A stretch of 64,000 nucleotides of DNA from Bacillota bacterium (GTDB taxonomy: Bacteria > Bacillota > Clostridia > Acetivibrionales > DSM-1351): assembly GCA_023415305.1 (NCBI GenBank), contig JAEZKZ010000036.1, forward strand, positions 159,693 through 223,692, read 5' to 3'. Under the pieces are notes generated by a model that was not told the origin of the DNA, made no database searches, and saw only the letters and a program-made list of their open reading frames with translations. Numbering within the stretch: position 1 is the first letter of the stretch; the number at the start of each line of letters is the position of its first letter. This document shows, one piece after another, positions 35,651 to 45,280 of the stretch. Both the position numbers and the translations under genes were made by a program.

Positions 35651-37351
35651 CTATCTGTTAATGTACCTGTCATATGCATCTTGATAAATCTTAATCATTG
35701 TATCAAGTCCCATTTTCTTTATTTGTTCTTCATATTTTTCATAGTTGCTTAATGGTTCTGCGCCCATGATAAAAGCAACAATCATTTCTCTTCTATAAGT
35801 ATCTATTTGTGTCATTATCTCTGCCTTTTGCTTACTTTCCTCATCAGTTAAAGTAACTGGAGGTAAAACATAATCACTTCCGGCTTTAGACCAAGTTTCC
35901 ATTGCTTGTATTGCTTTATCTGACATTACATATGCCATAGGATTTCTAAGGTATGGACCTTGATGAACTTTATACTTGTCAACTGCAGTCCAGAAATCAA
36001 CTCCGTCAGGATTTTTTGTCATTAATTCAGTAAACTCAGGATGCTGTGTAGCAATTTTACTCTGTAATCCTTCAGGGAAGAATGTTTTTCCACCTGCTTC
36101 GTCTACCGCTCCATCAACCCAATTATAAGTCTGACCTTCTACACCGTAATTGAAAAGCATAAACCCTTCATCTGAGTAAGCATAATCCAGCCATCTTACA
36201 GCAGCTTCAATATTTTCACAGCTTGTAGTAATAGCCCTATTTTGTCCTCTTACATAATCGTTGGTTTGGCGATAGTGTATAGTACTCTGGTCATCACCTG
36301 TATTAAGAGTAGGGTATAAACAAGGAGTAATATCATAGTTTGGGTTTATAGCCTTTCCACCTGCTATATATTTGTCATAACCACCATAGGCACTAACAGT
36401 ATTTGCTCCTGCTTTTCCTGATGTAAAATCTGCATCTATACTTGGATAATCACGTGTTGCGAAATCTTTATCAATAAGCCCTTCTTTATACCATTGATTC
36501 ATGGTTGTCAAGTAATTCTTGTACCCTTCTCCTATTGAACCATAAACAATCTTTCCGTCCTTTACCATGAAGCCCGCAGCTGCTCCGAAGGTACCCAAGA
36601 ATCCACCTCCGGCACTCTCTAAGCCCCAATCCATATAATGTTGTAATGGGGATTCAACATTTAGTTTATCTTTAAATGCTGTTAGAACAGTGTGCCATTC
36701 ATCTATAGATGTAGGAGCCTTAAGACCCACTTCATCCAAATAGTCCTGTCTGATATTCGGGCCAGCCCATGCTGGTTCCTGATCAAGCTGTATCATTTGA
36801 AAGCTCCAGATTGAACCATCATCTTCTTTTGTTTGTCTTGCAATTGATTCGTTAGCGGACATGGCCTTCTTGTAATTTGGAGCATATTTATCAATATAAT
36901 CATTTAATTTAACATACACACCATCAGCAATTGCCTTACTTCCTCCACCAGGATACCTTCCCTCATCGTCAATGATATCAGGTAGATCTCCTGACGCTAT
37001 CAAAAGATTATAACTTTCGTTTTCCTGTCCTACTGGTGGATTGATAAACTCAACTTTAATATTAGTCTTCTTTTCAAGTTCCTGAAACACTAGATTTTCA
37101 GCTAGTGACTTAATATATGTAGAACTAAACTGGGTCCAGTACTTTAATGTAACATCTTTAAATTTACTGTAATCAACTTCACCAGAACCTTCATTACTGC
37201 TTGAAACCTCTGTCGCTACAGTACTGGTTGAGCTTGCAGAATTACTACTTTCTGAAGAACTTTTTCCATTACCACAAGCACTCATTGAAACTACCATTCC
37301 TAAAACCAAACATAGAGAAGTAAACTTAACAGCTATTTTTTTAAAATGCAT
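35651..37351 (-). CDS. Extracellular sugar-binding lipoprotein (CUT1 importer)
   Basis: This 566-residue LplA-like lipoprotein has a signal peptide with lipobox SMSAC (Cys26), a serine-rich linker (about 28-58) and a two-lobed binding domain. It is the first gene of the operon with LplB, LplC, GH125 and esterases, so it should bind mannose-containing, perhaps acylated, oligosaccharides. AGGAGG precedes the ATG. The gene upstream encodes a membrane-bound AraC regulator that probably activates it. Confidence 0.9.
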   Translation of the reverse strand: MHFKKIAVKFTSLCLVLGMVVSMSACGNGKSSSESSNSASSTSTVATEVSSSNEGSGEVDYSKFKDVTLKYWTQFSSTYIKSLAENLVFQELEKKTNIKVEFINPPVGQENESYNLLIASGDLPDIIDDEGRYPGGGSKAIADGVYVKLNDYIDKYAPNYKKAMSANESIARQTKEDDGSIWSFQMIQLDQEPAWAGPNIRQDYLDEVGLKAPTSIDEWHTVLTAFKDKLNVESPLQHYMDWGLESAGGGFLGTFGAAAGFMVKDGKIVYGSIGEGYKNYLTTMNQWYKEGLIDKDFATRDYPSIDADFTSGKAGANTVSAYGGYDKYIAGGKAINPNYDITPCLYPTLNTGDDQSTIHYRQTNDYVRGQNRAITTSCENIEAAVRWLDYAYSDEGFMLFNYGVEGQTYNWVDGAVDEAGGKTFFPEGLQSKIATQHPEFTELMTKNPDGVDFWTAVDKYKVHQGPYLRNPMAYVMSDKAIQAMETWSKAGSDYVLPPVTLTDEESKQKAEIMTQIDTYRREMIVAFIMGAEPLSNYEKYEEQIKKMGLDTMIKIYQDAYDRYINR

Positions 37352-37532
37352 CTTGAACCTCCTGAATTCGATTTATATTGTTTTGTAAGGCGCCTTTTTA
37401 TAACTATAGATAGTAATGCCTTGATTGTAAATAATCACAATTTTCAGCATCCTCATTATTTAACTATATCCACCTCAAACCCTTTAATTCTGTTCACTTT
37501 AAAGAATCGATGTTTTAATTTTTATTCTTTCA

Positions 37533-37562
37533 ATTATACTCAAATCCTCATTTTTATCACAA
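37533..37562 (-). promoter_or_regulatory. Candidate promoter of the GH125 importer operon
   Basis: On the minus strand TTGTGA (37562-37557) and a perfect TATAAT (37538-37533) are 18 bases apart, about 180 bases before the binding-protein start. The 364-base gap 37352-37715 holds this candidate, a long AT-rich leader and the regulator terminator at 37611; nothing else is seen. Confidence 0.5.
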
Positions 37563-37610
37563 TGATCAAAAATTAACTTTTTGGCTATTGCAATAAAATA
37601 ATGAAAAAAA

Positions 37611-37649
37611 CAGAGCAATACTATGGAATTTATGTATTAGTATGCTCTG
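37611..37649 (-). terminator. Terminator of the membrane AraC regulator gene
   Basis: CAGAGCAATACTA (37611-37623) pairs with TAGTATGCTCTG (37638-37649) with one bulged base. On the minus strand a run of seven T follows, a textbook intrinsic terminator 65 bases past the stop. Confidence 0.9.
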
Positions 37650-37715
37650 GCAATAATTAGACTATAATATGCAATTTTTACACTATCCTTAAAAATAAAC
37701 ATTATGCAAGATATA

Positions 37716-40049
37716 CTATATTTCACGGAATTTACCAGGCGTTATGCCTTCGTATTTCTTAAACGTACGTATAAAAGCGGTACTGTTATAAAAACCAACT
37801 TTCTCAGAAATATCTTTTATACTCATTTTAGCATCACTAAGCAGCTTCTTTGCCTCATCGATTCTAGTTTGATTAATTACATGCAGTAGTCCTTCACCAG
37901 TGTGCTCTTTAAAGTATCTGGATAAATATACCGGATTCATATCAAAATGCTCTGCGATTGAGGTAACACTCAGATTTATGTCAACATAATTAACCTTTAC
38001 ATAAGCTATTATATTATCGATCTTTCCGTCATTGCTCTCTTTCTTCCTAATTCCATAGTCAGTACTTATTTTCTTCAACGTATCAACTATCTGTTCCTTC
38101 ATTTGAATGACTGTAGTGCATTTGAGAAGCTTTTTTACTATATCCATATCGTTAAAATACTTATTATTAACAAAAGTAACATCACATATGGCATTTACTA
38201 GAGTGTTAATAATTGCAAAGGTTGATAACCTAACCATATCAATTGACACATTGCCTTTGAGTAAACTCTTGTCAAATACCGACTCAATTATCTGTATAGC
38301 ATTGTCAAAGTCTCCTGCTCTTAAAGAATTTATAAACTGCTGCTGGGTTTCAATTGGATACACATCTGTATAAACCTCACTTTTAGGAACACAAATATCA
38401 CTATAATCAATAATATTTCCATTTCCTAACACGATTTTGTATTCCATTGATTCAAGACATTCCTGATAAGCAGCCGGAATCCCATTTATCGTATGGTGTA
38501 CATTACTGATGGTTATTGTAAAAACAATATTAAAATGCCTATAAAGAATATCTTTAAGCCTTGTTATTACATCCATTAACTTAGCTTTTATTTCTTTTTC
38601 ATTGCCCTTTTTATCAACAGTATTTACTATACAAGCTCCTATCTGATCTACTTCAAAAATACAGTTATCGAACCCACCTTCTAGCAATTCCCCCATTATG
38701 TTACTTATTACAAATTGAGCCAGTTCTACATCTTTTTCCTCTACATCACTTCCCTCTTCATTTTTACTTTCCAGTTTTCCGAGATCCTCAATGCAGAAAA
38801 GCATGAAAATAAATGTATCCCCTTCAAATTTAATTCCATAAGTACTGAAAATATCATCTATGCTAATATTTTGAGATATGTTACCTTTCGCAAGCCTGGA
38901 CAGAAAGCTTTTCTTTAGTGCTAATTTTTGTGTATTAATTATCTTTCCATCATGCTCAGTTTTATCCAAAACTTGCTTTATTGAGTCCTCTATAAAATTA
39001 AATTCATTATCATAATTGTTCAACTTAGATTCATCTTTGTCTGGAAAAATATCAATTAATCTGCTAAGAGGCATGTAGTTTTTTCTAGATAAAAAATATG
39101 CCATAATAATGCCAAAAATCAAACATGCTCCTATACAAGCTGAAATGAGATACTTAATACTCATTGCTTTTTTACTAAATATACTTTTAGGCACAATAGT
39201 TATATACTTCCAATCATTAACATCTGATTTACAATAAGATACTATGTAACTTTCCCCACTTATTCTTATATTTGTGATTTCCTGTACTTTTGAGAAATCC
39301 ATGTCTTTTATATCGGTAGGAATAACTTCACCGTGGAAAGAAATTATTTCACTTTTTTCGTTAATAATAACTGTACTTCCCTGAAGATTCATGTTCAACC
39401 TGATGACTGAGTCACGAATAGATTTGCTATTCATTACTATTCCAAGGGTTCCGTGCACCTCTGCATTTTTATATGCCTCAATAGTTTGAAGGAACAAATT
39501 CCCGCCTTCGCCTGTTCTCACCATACCAGTTCCGCTTAAAGAGTACCCCTGGTTATTATGCTTTTCTGCTAAGAATTGCATCCATCCATCCAGATTCTTT
39601 ATCTGATTATTATAGTAATTTCTAAAATACTGTTCTCCCTTACTTGTCCCTCTACAGGAAATAATTAAATCCCTAGCAGGAAGATAGATAAAAATATCCG
39701 CGATAGCATTGTTGGAAGCCAGAGTGGCCGAAAGAGTTTTTATGATACCCGGTAATTGTGTCCTGTAAATGGCTAATACTGGTTCTTTTAGACTGGCTTG
39801 ATTAATAATAGCTTTATCCAGGGTAAAAGTATCTTTAATTTCATTAATATCCCTTAGATCATCATCTACTGTCTGTTTTAGTTGTTTCAGCATTGCAAAA
39901 TGAGAATTATTAATTTCATCCTCGATTACTTTTATTGAGCCAACATACGCAATTATACTTATAAGTACTACAACCATAGTAATAACGAAATATGAAAATA
40001 ACCATGATAAAAATATTTTACGTCTCTTCTTAAACAAGTTTGGTAACAA
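37716..40049 (-). CDS. Membrane-anchored AraC family regulator
   Basis: This regulator of about 777 residues has a transmembrane helix near the N-terminus (WLFSYFVITMVVVLISIIAYV), an extracellular sensor of about 250 residues, a second helix near 295-320, a large intracellular region, and a C-terminal AraC double helix-turn-helix (FDMNPVYLSRYFKEHTGEGL and NSTAFIRTFKKYEGITPGKF). It has no kinase or receiver domain, so it should transduce an outside signal directly to DNA. No ATG fits. A TTG at 40049 lies seven bases after GGAGAG, better than the TTG at 40064, which has no ribosome site. It probably controls the adjacent GH125 importer operon. Confidence 0.85.
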   Translation of the reverse strand: MLPNLFKKRRKIFLSWLFSYFVITMVVVLISIIAYVGSIKVIEDEINNSHFAMLKQLKQTVDDDLRDINEIKDTFTLDKAIINQASLKEPVLAIYRTQLPGIIKTLSATLASNNAIADIFIYLPARDLIISCRGTSKGEQYFRNYYNNQIKNLDGWMQFLAEKHNNQGYSLSGTGMVRTGEGGNLFLQTIEAYKNAEVHGTLGIVMNSKSIRDSVIRLNMNLQGSTVIINEKSEIISFHGEVIPTDIKDMDFSKVQEITNIRISGESYIVSYCKSDVNDWKYITIVPKSIFSKKAMSIKYLISACIGACLIFGIIMAYFLSRKNYMPLSRLIDIFPDKDESKLNNYDNEFNFIEDSIKQVLDKTEHDGKIINTQKLALKKSFLSRLAKGNISQNISIDDIFSTYGIKFEGDTFIFMLFCIEDLGKLESKNEEGSDVEEKDVELAQFVISNIMGELLEGGFDNCIFEVDQIGACIVNTVDKKGNEKEIKAKLMDVITRLKDILYRHFNIVFTITISNVHHTINGIPAAYQECLESMEYKIVLGNGNIIDYSDICVPKSEVYTDVYPIETQQQFINSLRAGDFDNAIQIIESVFDKSLLKGNVSIDMVRLSTFAIINTLVNAICDVTFVNNKYFNDMDIVKKLLKCTTVIQMKEQIVDTLKKISTDYGIRKKESNDGKIDNIIAYVKVNYVDINLSVTSIAEHFDMNPVYLSRYFKEHTGEGLLHVINQTRIDEAKKLLSDAKMSIKDISEKVGFYNSTAFIRTFKKYEGITPGKFREI

Positions 40050-40171
40050 TGATATTCTCTCCAATCATTGATTTTATAAGCAGTATATAAAAGAAGTTTC
40101 AGTATATGTATTAATATGTTAACATAAAATACTAGATAAGTAGTATATCATACTTTTCATAAAAAGACATA

Positions 40172-41374
40172 TTACAAATCATTAACTTCCTTTGGAAACA
40201 CTATTGCTGTTCCCAGTGTATAAGGAAGCTTAAAAGCTACAGTACCATTGCCAGCAATATATATTTCTTTACTGTGTTCAATAATTGTCTTGTTTGATTC
40301 TGTGGACTTAGATTCATCATATCTACTTTGTCTTGTTGAATACAGTGCAACCTTGTGATCTGTACAGAAATATATGCCTACGTTAGACCCATTATATCCG
40401 TGATGTGCAACCTGTACTATGTCAGATTTAACATATGATCCATAACGTGCTACTATTATTGTACATTCTGCAATATTCGCGTCACCAAGAAATAAGGTAT
40501 TACTACCATCTATTTTCATTAATATAACAGTTGATGTATCATTGAAACATTCTACTTGTTGAGGATATAAATCCTCATGTGTAGCTAGGACTTCAATTTC
40601 CAGATTACGGATAAAAAACCTTTGTCCCGTATGCAGCTTCACACGTGGGATCTCCCTGTGGTTTTCAACAAGTTCATGAAATTCCCTTATTGTAACCTTA
40701 TCGTCCTCCTTCCATTTATCAGAACCAGGTATGGTTAATGCAGGGAAGTTATAGTATAGACATTCAATTTTACAGTCCTTAAAGTCAGCTTTCAGAAAAT
40801 TCATAAACATGGCTATGTGATCCTGATGAGCATGACTAAGAAACCATCCGGAAATCATAATCTCTTGGTCCACAGGAGTGAGACTACGCAATAAATTATA
40901 TAATCTCGTGTGATCATTAACAGAATTCATATGAGCACTGTCAATAATAAAGAAGCTACCGTCTGCACATTGTGTAATATAGCACATACCACAGTCTATA
41001 TTTCTATAATCAAGCTCCATTTGGTAAAGTGTAGTTTCAGATATTCTTGTATATGTAATGTCTTTTTTTCTCTTATACAATGTAGTATTAGGATCAACAA
41101 TAATTCTAGCTACACCATCATTGGATGTAAAATACGCGTGTACAAGAACAGTATTATTTATATAGGTTGCATGATAATTATCCCTTATGCAATTGCTGTC
41201 ATATAACGTAAAGCCTAATTGATCGAGGGTTTTAATATAATTGTCATACTCCTGTCTTGTGGTTTTGGATATGCGAAGCATATAACTGCCATTATTACAG
41301 TTAAAGAAATCATGTTTATCGCCACCTATATAAGGGGGAATATACTCCATTATATCAGAACTTTTAGCTAGCAT
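40172..41374 (-). CDS. MBL-fold protein with extra N-terminal domain
   Basis: This 400-residue protein combines an unrecognised N-terminal domain of about 130 residues with a metallo-beta-lactamase fold resembling the ComEC/Rec2 MBL domain: LSHAHQDHI near residue 180, LFLGDANIAE for the bridging Asp, and VAHHGYNGSN. It has no membrane segments or signal peptide, unlike ComEC. The metal ligands look complete, so it is probably an active hydrolase. AAGGAG precedes the ATG. It is upstream of, and on the same strand as, the membrane AraC gene but separated by 120 bases. The substrate is unknown. Confidence 0.75.
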   Translation of the reverse strand: MLAKSSDIMEYIPPYIGGDKHDFFNCNNGSYMLRISKTTRQEYDNYIKTLDQLGFTLYDSNCIRDNYHATYINNTVLVHAYFTSNDGVARIIVDPNTTLYKRKKDITYTRISETTLYQMELDYRNIDCGMCYITQCADGSFFIIDSAHMNSVNDHTRLYNLLRSLTPVDQEIMISGWFLSHAHQDHIAMFMNFLKADFKDCKIECLYYNFPALTIPGSDKWKEDDKVTIREFHELVENHREIPRVKLHTGQRFFIRNLEIEVLATHEDLYPQQVECFNDTSTVILMKIDGSNTLFLGDANIAECTIIVARYGSYVKSDIVQVAHHGYNGSNVGIYFCTDHKVALYSTRQSRYDESKSTESNKTIIEHSKEIYIAGNGTVAFKLPYTLGTAIVFPKEVNDL

Positions 41375-41586
41375 TATTTTTTTCTCCTTCGTTAGTTAAG
41401 TGCATCTTAGTGAACATATTTTATTCACACTATCTTATACACTTTTCAACATTTTTGAGTCAATGATGAGTATTATAGCAAATATAATTTATCTATACAA
41501 CACACGTTGCTCATAGATGACCTTAATCCGATTTGATGGACACAAAGAATCCCGATATAATTTGGGATAATTATAGAATGGCATAT

Positions 41587-41621
41587 AAAAAGGAACACTA
41601 TTTTTCTCAGTGTCCCTTTTT
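41587..41621. terminator. Terminator after the pirin gene
   Basis: AAAAAGGAACACT pairs with AGTGTCCCTTTTT with one mismatch, with A/T runs usable on both strands. It terminates the dioxygenase-pirin operon. The rest of the 344-base gap 41375-41718 shows no recognisable gene. Confidence 0.8.
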
Positions 41622-41718
41622 CTCATTTCTTTTGCCGTTTACCACTTCAAGCAAGTTCCGTAAATGTTGCATATACTCACATGCACAAGCAACTGTAGGC
41701 AGTTTACCTTACATTAAG

Positions 41719-42558
41719 TCAATAAGAGATTTCCGTTTTCAAAAAAGTCCCTTTTTCTAAGTCGTCAAAAGCTTTATTCAACTCTTCTCTTGTGTTCATA
41801 ACTATAGGACCTCCCCAAACTACAGGCTCACTCAGAAGTGTAGAGCTTATGAACAATATTTGAGCATTTTTATCCGTTGCTTTTATTTCAACATGGTCGC
41901 CTGATGTAAGTTTTACTGCTGTCTTTTCCTTTATTAGCTCTCCCCCAATATATGCGTCTCCCAAAAGGGTAAACACCATAACAGAGCGCTCACTTTCTGT
42001 ATTTAAGACGATTGATGCATTAGGGTTTAGGTGTATATCGTAATAATCCAGCGGAAGATATTTACTTAAATATCCTTGTCTTCCTTCAAATTTCCCTGCC
42101 AGCAGTCTTAGCCTGCCATTTTCCAACTCAATCTCTTCAATTTCAGAGTTCTTGATGCTGTGATATGCCGGGGGAACCATTTTATCCCTTGCAGGAAGAT
42201 TAAGCCATAGCTGTATACCAAGCAATCTTGTAGATGGCGGAAGTTTTTCTTCATGTAAAATACCAGAACCTGCTGTCATCCATTGGACTTCTCCATCGGC
42301 AATGGTATCCTCATTGCCTAAACTGTCCTTATGAGTCATTTTCCCGTGATAAACATAACTGATAGTTTCGATTCCTCTGTGGGGATGCATGGGAAACCCC
42401 GCTGTATAATCATCTGGATTTGTGCTGTCAAAGGAATCAAGCAACAAAATCGGATCATACTCCTGAACTGTTCCGTTTCCCAATACTCTAATCAAATTTA
42501 CTCCTGCACCATCTTTTGTTTTATATCCTCTAATCTGTGTTTTTACTGTTCTCTCCAT
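41719..42558 (-). CDS. Pirin family protein
   Basis: This 279-residue bicupin pirin has the N-terminal cupin motif MHPHRGIETISYVYHGKMTH and GSGILHEE, which provide the His/Glu ligands of the metal site, and the pirin C-terminal cupin. Some pirins act as quercetin dioxygenases or regulatory partners. It is 35 bases after the DODA-type dioxygenase gene, a frequent pairing that suggests an aromatic or oxidative-stress role, but the substrate is not known. GGAGGG precedes the ATG. Confidence 0.88.
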   Translation of the reverse strand: MERTVKTQIRGYKTKDGAGVNLIRVLGNGTVQEYDPILLLDSFDSTNPDDYTAGFPMHPHRGIETISYVYHGKMTHKDSLGNEDTIADGEVQWMTAGSGILHEEKLPPSTRLLGIQLWLNLPARDKMVPPAYHSIKNSEIEEIELENGRLRLLAGKFEGRQGYLSKYLPLDYYDIHLNPNASIVLNTESERSVMVFTLLGDAYIGGELIKEKTAVKLTSGDHVEIKATDKNAQILFISSTLLSEPVVWGGPIVMNTREELNKAFDDLEKGTFLKTEISY

Positions 42559-42593
42559 GGTTAGCCCTCCGTCTTTTAATTTTTAAAAATAAT

Positions 42594-43364
42594 CTATTCA
42601 AATAAATAGCTTGTCATAGACAATGAACCCATCATGCAGCTCTTGTTACTAATTGATATCTTATCCTCTTTGTCTGAGGCGCCAAGGATGTATAATATTG
42701 GGTAAAAATGATCCGGCGTAGGTACGGATAACTTTGCATTTTCCCCCAAGCTTAGATAATTAAATACGTTCTCATGATTTCCATTTTCAATATTTTCTTG
42801 AATAAAATCATCAAACTCATAGGCCCAGTTAAAACCATTGTCATTCCTTTCCCAATCAACTAAACGCAGGTTATGAACGATATTTCCAGTGCCAAATATA
42901 AGAACACCTTGATGCCTTAATGATTTTAGTTCCTTGCCTATTTGATAATGCACCTCAGGTGGAGCAGCAGCATCTATGCTTATTTGAAAGACGGGGATAT
43001 CCATTTCAGGATACATATGGACTAGCACAGACCAAGTACCATGATCAATGCCCCAAGAATTATCGAATACACTTGGTTTTGTTATTAATTTTTTTGCATT
43101 CTCAGCAAGTTTTGGATTTCCGGGAGCACTATATGAAATCTCATATAACTGTTTAGGAAATCCGTACATATCATATATAGTTTTTGGATTCTCCTCATTT
43201 AAAATCTTAGTGCCTTTTGTATACCAATGGGCTGAGATTGATATTATTGACTCAGGCTTAGGGATTTTCTTCGCCATCTCTCTCCAGTTCCTGGTGTACT
43301 GGTTATCTTCAATTGCATTCATAGGCGAACCATGGCCTACAAACACCACCGGCATTTTTGACAT
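42594..43364 (-). CDS. DODA-type (LigB-like) extradiol dioxygenase
   Basis: This 256-residue protein belongs to the class III extradiol dioxygenase/DODA family (YgiD-like): VVFVGHGSPMNAIEDN at the N-terminus, SISAHWYTKG for the metal-binding His, DHGTWSVLVHMYPEMDIPVFQ and the late GTGNIVHNL. The family cleaves catechol rings such as DOPA using a divalent metal. AAAGGAG precedes the ATG. It is the first gene of an operon with pirin. An oxygen-dependent enzyme in a probable anaerobe is odd; detoxification of plant phenolics is one explanation. Confidence 0.88.
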   Translation of the reverse strand: MSKMPVVFVGHGSPMNAIEDNQYTRNWREMAKKIPKPESIISISAHWYTKGTKILNEENPKTIYDMYGFPKQLYEISYSAPGNPKLAENAKKLITKPSVFDNSWGIDHGTWSVLVHMYPEMDIPVFQISIDAAAPPEVHYQIGKELKSLRHQGVLIFGTGNIVHNLRLVDWERNDNGFNWAYEFDDFIQENIENGNHENVFNYLSLGENAKLSVPTPDHFYPILYILGASDKEDKISISNKSCMMGSLSMTSYLFE

Positions 43365-43447
43365 ATGGTCATCTCCTTTTCACTCGCCAATATTTTCTTA
43401 TACTATAACATTTTTCCCCAGTTTTTTGTTTCTGAAACTATTAATTT

Positions 43448-43515
43448 ACTGTGTAATAGAATATTAACTGTGTAATAGAATATTAATAGAATATTAACTG
43501 TGTAATAGAATATTA
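43448..43515. repeat. 19-base tandem repeat
   Basis: The unit ACTGTGTAATAGAATATTA occurs three times (43448-43466, 43467-43485, 43497-43515), with an 11-base partial unit between the second and third. Copies are identical, so expansion is recent. It lies between the dioxygenase start and the response-regulator terminator. The rest of the gap 43365-43709 has two similar GTTATATTAAA stretches and no gene. Confidence 0.9.
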
Positions 43516-43667
43516 ATAGGATGAACTGACATGGTTATATTAAACCCCGCGTCTAGGAATTTATCCGAATGTAGTTTTCACGTGTACCTGACTCAAGCGT
43601 AGTTATATTAAAACATTAAACGAATAAAAAATATATACTAGCTCCTTTACGCCTAGGGAAATATTAA

Positions 43668-43702
43668 AAACTTCAGGCAGGGACTAATCCTACTTGAAGT
43701 TT
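43668..43702 (-). terminator. Terminator of importer/two-component operon
   Basis: AAACTTCA pairs with TGAAGTTT, extended inward by a G/C pair and AGG/CCT. On the minus strand TTTTTAATATTT follows. It starts just past the response-regulator stop. Confidence 0.8.
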
Positions 43703-43709
43703 GCATCCT

Positions 43710-45278
43710 TTAATACTGCTGGTTAAGCTCTCTATATTTTTTGGGACATAGCCCGGTATTTTTTTTAAACGCAAGTGAAAAGTAGTTTGTGTCGTTGTAG
43801 CCAACAAGAAGGGCAATTTTACTAGCCTTTAGGTTTGTTGTCTCCAGAAGTAATTTGGCTTTTTCAATACGCTTTCTGACAATGTACTCATTACAGCCCT
43901 CTCCCGTTATCTTCTTAAAAAGCTTTGAAAGATAATTTGGGGTTATATATAAATAAGATGCTATTTCAGATACTGATAAATCATTTGAAAGGTTCTCATT
44001 AATATACCTTTTAGCTTTTGTAATTATTTCGTGAATGTTCTGTTCCTTCCCACTGCATAGAAGTTTTGTCAAGAATTGCCTTGTTAATTCCAGGGCTTCT
44101 TCTCCTGTAACATTTGATAAACTATTAAGATACAGTGCCAGCCTGTTATCGGCTTCTTCCCTTGTAGTGGAGAAGTATGCATAATATACAAGAGATGCAA
44201 TTTCAAAACAGCATCTTATTATATATGAATCTGACAGATTATAGGAGTAAGTTGAGCGGCAGAAGGTTTCAAATACAGCCAGGATTCTTTCACTATTTTC
44301 AACCTCAGAATACATGGTATTCTTCAGTTCTATAAATACATCCTTAAAAAGGTTGTCCCTTTTCTGGGCATCCATGGTCTGGATTATTTCCTCATAATCC
44401 CTACTATCATTCTGGAGCAAATACAATGCATCCTGATAGGACAGACTCAAATTCTTCATTCCGCTTACAGGATTACCGACAACTATTTTTGCCTTCTTGG
44501 AGTATTCATCCTTCAGTATACCATTTAATTCCTGAATCCTCTCAAGAATACTCTTTTTTTGCCTATTGAGAAAAAAAGCTATTATGATCCTTCCAAGCTC
44601 ATCCATGAAGGTCAATCCCCTGTTTTGTGCATCTACCATACTGATACAAATATTCTTTATTGAAAGAGAAATAAAGTATTGGTCTTCTTTACGGCTTTCC
44701 ATGTGCAAGGGTGGAACAATAATGGCTACTTGAATATTCTGTTCCATATCATAATTATATTTCCTGCAGAAATCACTGATTTGCTGATCGGATTGAAGTG
44801 TTTTATTATGAACCAGATCCCTGAGAAATTTCTCAATATTCATTTGCTCGGTTACAGCATTAGCTCTATTTTCATTTATATCCTCAAGGTTTTTTATCTT
44901 ATTTTGCTCTAAAAAAGCGGCCTGTTTTTTTACAGAGGTCATCAATTGCTTTTCATCAATAGGCTTGAGAAAAAAATCATGTACGTTTAGCTTAATACAC
45001 CTTTGGGCATATTCGAAGTTGTCAAAACCCGTCAATACTATAATTCTGATCTCAGGAACAAAATTTACAGCTGCATCAATAAGATCCAATCCCGTCATTC
45101 CGTCCATATGTATGTCTGTAATCAAAATTTGAGGTTTTTCTTCTCTTATGACATCAAGAGCCTCCTTCCCTGATTTAGCAAGAAGGACTTCACTTATTCC
45201 AAGGGTGTTCCATGGAATGGCTCTTTTCATTCCCATTCTGATCATCTTTTCATCGTCTACTATCAGTACCTTGTACAT
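43710..45278 (-). CDS. AraC-type response regulator (YesN-like)
   Basis: This 522-residue response regulator has a receiver domain (Asp8, Asp9, phospho-acceptor Asp55 in ILITDIHMDG, Lys in FLKPID), a long central region and a C-terminal AraC double helix-turn-helix (ITPNYLSKLFKKITGEGCNE and DTNYFSLAFKKNTGLCPKKY). Its ATG lies just downstream of the kinase stop, with GAGGTG formed by the kinase's last codons, so the two are translationally coupled. It likely controls the importer encoded upstream. Confidence 0.92.
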   Translation of the reverse strand: MYKVLIVDDEKMIRMGMKRAIPWNTLGISEVLLAKSGKEALDVIREEKPQILITDIHMDGMTGLDLIDAAVNFVPEIRIIVLTGFDNFEYAQRCIKLNVHDFFLKPIDEKQLMTSVKKQAAFLEQNKIKNLEDINENRANAVTEQMNIEKFLRDLVHNKTLQSDQQISDFCRKYNYDMEQNIQVAIIVPPLHMESRKEDQYFISLSIKNICISMVDAQNRGLTFMDELGRIIIAFFLNRQKKSILERIQELNGILKDEYSKKAKIVVGNPVSGMKNLSLSYQDALYLLQNDSRDYEEIIQTMDAQKRDNLFKDVFIELKNTMYSEVENSERILAVFETFCRSTYSYNLSDSYIIRCCFEIASLVYYAYFSTTREEADNRLALYLNSLSNVTGEEALELTRQFLTKLLCSGKEQNIHEIITKAKRYINENLSNDLSVSEIASYLYITPNYLSKLFKKITGEGCNEYIVRKRIEKAKLLLETTNLKASKIALLVGYNDTNYFSLAFKKNTGLCPKKYRELNQQY

Positions 45279-45280
45279 TT

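Noticed and set aside
41599..41706. Short minus-strand open stretch after pirin that could be the end of a lost gene
   Set aside because: The roughly 33-codon peptide has ordinary composition but matches no family I recognise, and it has no start or ribosome site.
43448..43515. CRISPR array
   Set aside because: The units are directly adjacent with no unique spacers, so it is a simple tandem repeat; no cas genes are present.
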